From positions 1-6,199 of the forward strand of contig CALISC010000095.1 of NCBI GenBank assembly GCA_938041945.1: DNA of 6,199 nt. The letters are read 5' to 3'. This document shows, piece after piece, positions 5,413 to 6,199 of the stretch. A program made the position numbers and the translations under genes. The stretch's first letter is position 1. Each line of letters starts with the position of its first letter. Origin of the DNA: an uncultured Acholeplasmataceae bacterium. Its GTDB lineage: Bacteria; Bacillota_I; Bacilli_A; Acholeplasmatales; Acholeplasmataceae. Under the pieces are notes generated by a model. It was not told the origin of the DNA, searched no databases, and saw nothing but the letters and a program-made list of their open reading frames with translations.

Positions 5413-6168
5413 ATGGGTCAAAAAGTTAGTCCAGTCGGTTTAAGAACCGGAATTATTCGCAACTGGGAATCTCGTTGGTATGCAGACAAAAAACTAGTGC
5501 CTGTATACATCAAAGAAGACTATGAAATTCGCAAAGCCATTAAATCTTATCCTGAATACAAAGAGGCTTTAATTTCTTCAATTGAAATTGAACGCTACAA
5601 AGGTAAAGAAAAAGACAAAGTTAGAATTCGTCTTTACACCGCCAAACCAGGACTAGTTATCGGTACCAACGCCGAAACTCGTGCGAAAGTTATCAAAGCC
5701 CTTGAGAAAATCACTAAAAAAGACATTATTTTAAATGTTGTTGAAGTGAAACGCTCAGAACGTAGCGCTGAAATCGTTGCTCAATCAATCGCTACCCAAC
5801 TTGAAAACCGTGCGTCTTTCCGCCGTGTACAAAAAATGGCAATTCAACGTGCCCTTAAAGCTGGAGCACTAGGTTGTAAAACTCTAATCTCTGGTCGTCT
5901 AGGTGGTGCCGAAATGGCGCGCTCAGAAGGATATTCTGAAGGCCGTGTTCCTCTTCAAACTCTAAAAGCAGACGTAGATTACGCAACAGCAGAGGCCAAC
6001 ACTACTTACGGTATTCTTGGGGTTAAAGTCTGGATTTACAACGGAGACGTCAACAAAGGCGAAACTCGCGAAGAGAAAATCAAGGCCTATGAAGACGCAG
6101 CACCAGAGCGCAGACCAAGATTTAAAAAACCAGGTCAAAGACCTGCTCGCCCAAACGGAGGTAAATAG
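5413..6168 (+). CDS. rpsC: 30S ribosomal protein S3
   Basis: S3 lies at the mRNA entry tunnel and, with S4 and S5, gives the ribosome helicase activity. The 251 residues include MGQKVSPVGLRTGIIRNWESRW, a type-II KH domain (about 70-115) and the C-terminal domain with SGRLGGAEMARSEGYSEGRVPLQTLKAD-type signatures split over residues 160-190. FRR and K at 136-141 align with E. coli Arg131, Arg132 and Lys135, needed for mRNA unwinding. In the KH domain the usual IGKKG loop reads IGTNA (Gly84 to Ala87), so the last Gly of GXXG is missing. The tail from about 215 is long, charged and Arg/Lys/Pro-rich, so the protein is longer than the E. coli form (233). SD AAAGGGG (5400-5406) is 6 bases from the ATG; the stop is TAG. 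Confidence 0.98.
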   Translation: MGQKVSPVGLRTGIIRNWESRWYADKKLVPVYIKEDYEIRKAIKSYPEYKEALISSIEIERYKGKEKDKVRIRLYTAKPGLVIGTNAETRAKVIKALEKITKKDIILNVVEVKRSERSAEIVAQSIATQLENRASFRRVQKMAIQRALKAGALGCKTLISGRLGGAEMARSEGYSEGRVPLQTLKADVDYATAEANTTYGILGVKVWIYNGDVNKGETREEKIKAYEDAAPERRPRFKKPGQRPARPNGGK

Positions 6169-6171
6169 TTT

Positions 6172-6199
6172 ATGTTAATGCCAAAAAGAACTAAATATC
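6172..6199 (+). CDS. rplP: 50S ribosomal protein L16, only the first nine codons
   Basis: The window ends after MLMPKRTKY plus one base, which matches the N-terminus of L16 (MLxPKRxKYR). L16 follows S3 in every typical S10 operon. The SD GGAGGT (6157-6162) lies 9 bases upstream in the end of rpsC, and the gap to the rpsC stop is 3 bases. It is cut by the window edge, not broken. Confidence 0.9.

Noticed and set aside
1..6199. Mobile element, CRISPR array, toxin-antitoxin or other novel system
   Set aside because: No repeats with regular spacing, transposase, integrase or unknown gene; every substantial frame is a known core gene.

Overview
This window is a stretch of core translation genes, all on the + strand, from an AT-rich bacterium. 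It holds the front of a classic S10 ribosomal-protein operon preceded by a short three-gene cluster. Gene order, strong AAAGGAG-type ribosome binding sites, small intergenic gaps and Bacillus-like versions of L3, L4, L22 and S3 point to a low-GC Gram-positive lineage (Bacillota or Mollicutes-like). The eleven stop codons seen are nine TAA, two TAG and no TGA. All six tryptophans are TGG. That leaves the genetic code (table 11 versus table 4) undecided, though a lineage that relies heavily on TGA for Trp looks less likely. I cannot name a genus.

Region 1 (1-1729) begins inside a small RsmC/YbxB-type methyltransferase whose N-terminus lies outside the window. A 12-bp inverted repeat follows. 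Next come a YebC/TACO1-family gene of the YeeN/YeeI subtype and, four bases later, a small pyridoxamine-phosphate-oxidase-like split-barrel flavoprotein. The last two are almost certainly cotranscribed.

Region 2 (1730-1980) is the only long non-coding stretch. It contains a Rho-independent terminator, a good sigma-70-type promoter and an RNA leader of about 125 nt that can fold into a long hairpin just before the rpsJ ribosome binding site. This is where ribosomal-protein feedback control would be expected.

Region 3 (1981-6199) is the S10 operon: rpsJ, rplC, rplD, rplW, rplB, rpsS, rplV, rpsC and the first codons of rplP. Several genes overlap or nearly touch, and most SD sequences sit in or against the previous gene, so translational coupling is likely. 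Two starts are corrected here on SD spacing: rplB to 3937 and rplV to 5069.

I found no mobile element, CRISPR array, tRNA or rRNA, and no convincing undescribed system. The points most worth checking are the S10 leader structure, a small hairpin against the rplC SD, and a substituted GXXG loop in the S3 KH domain.
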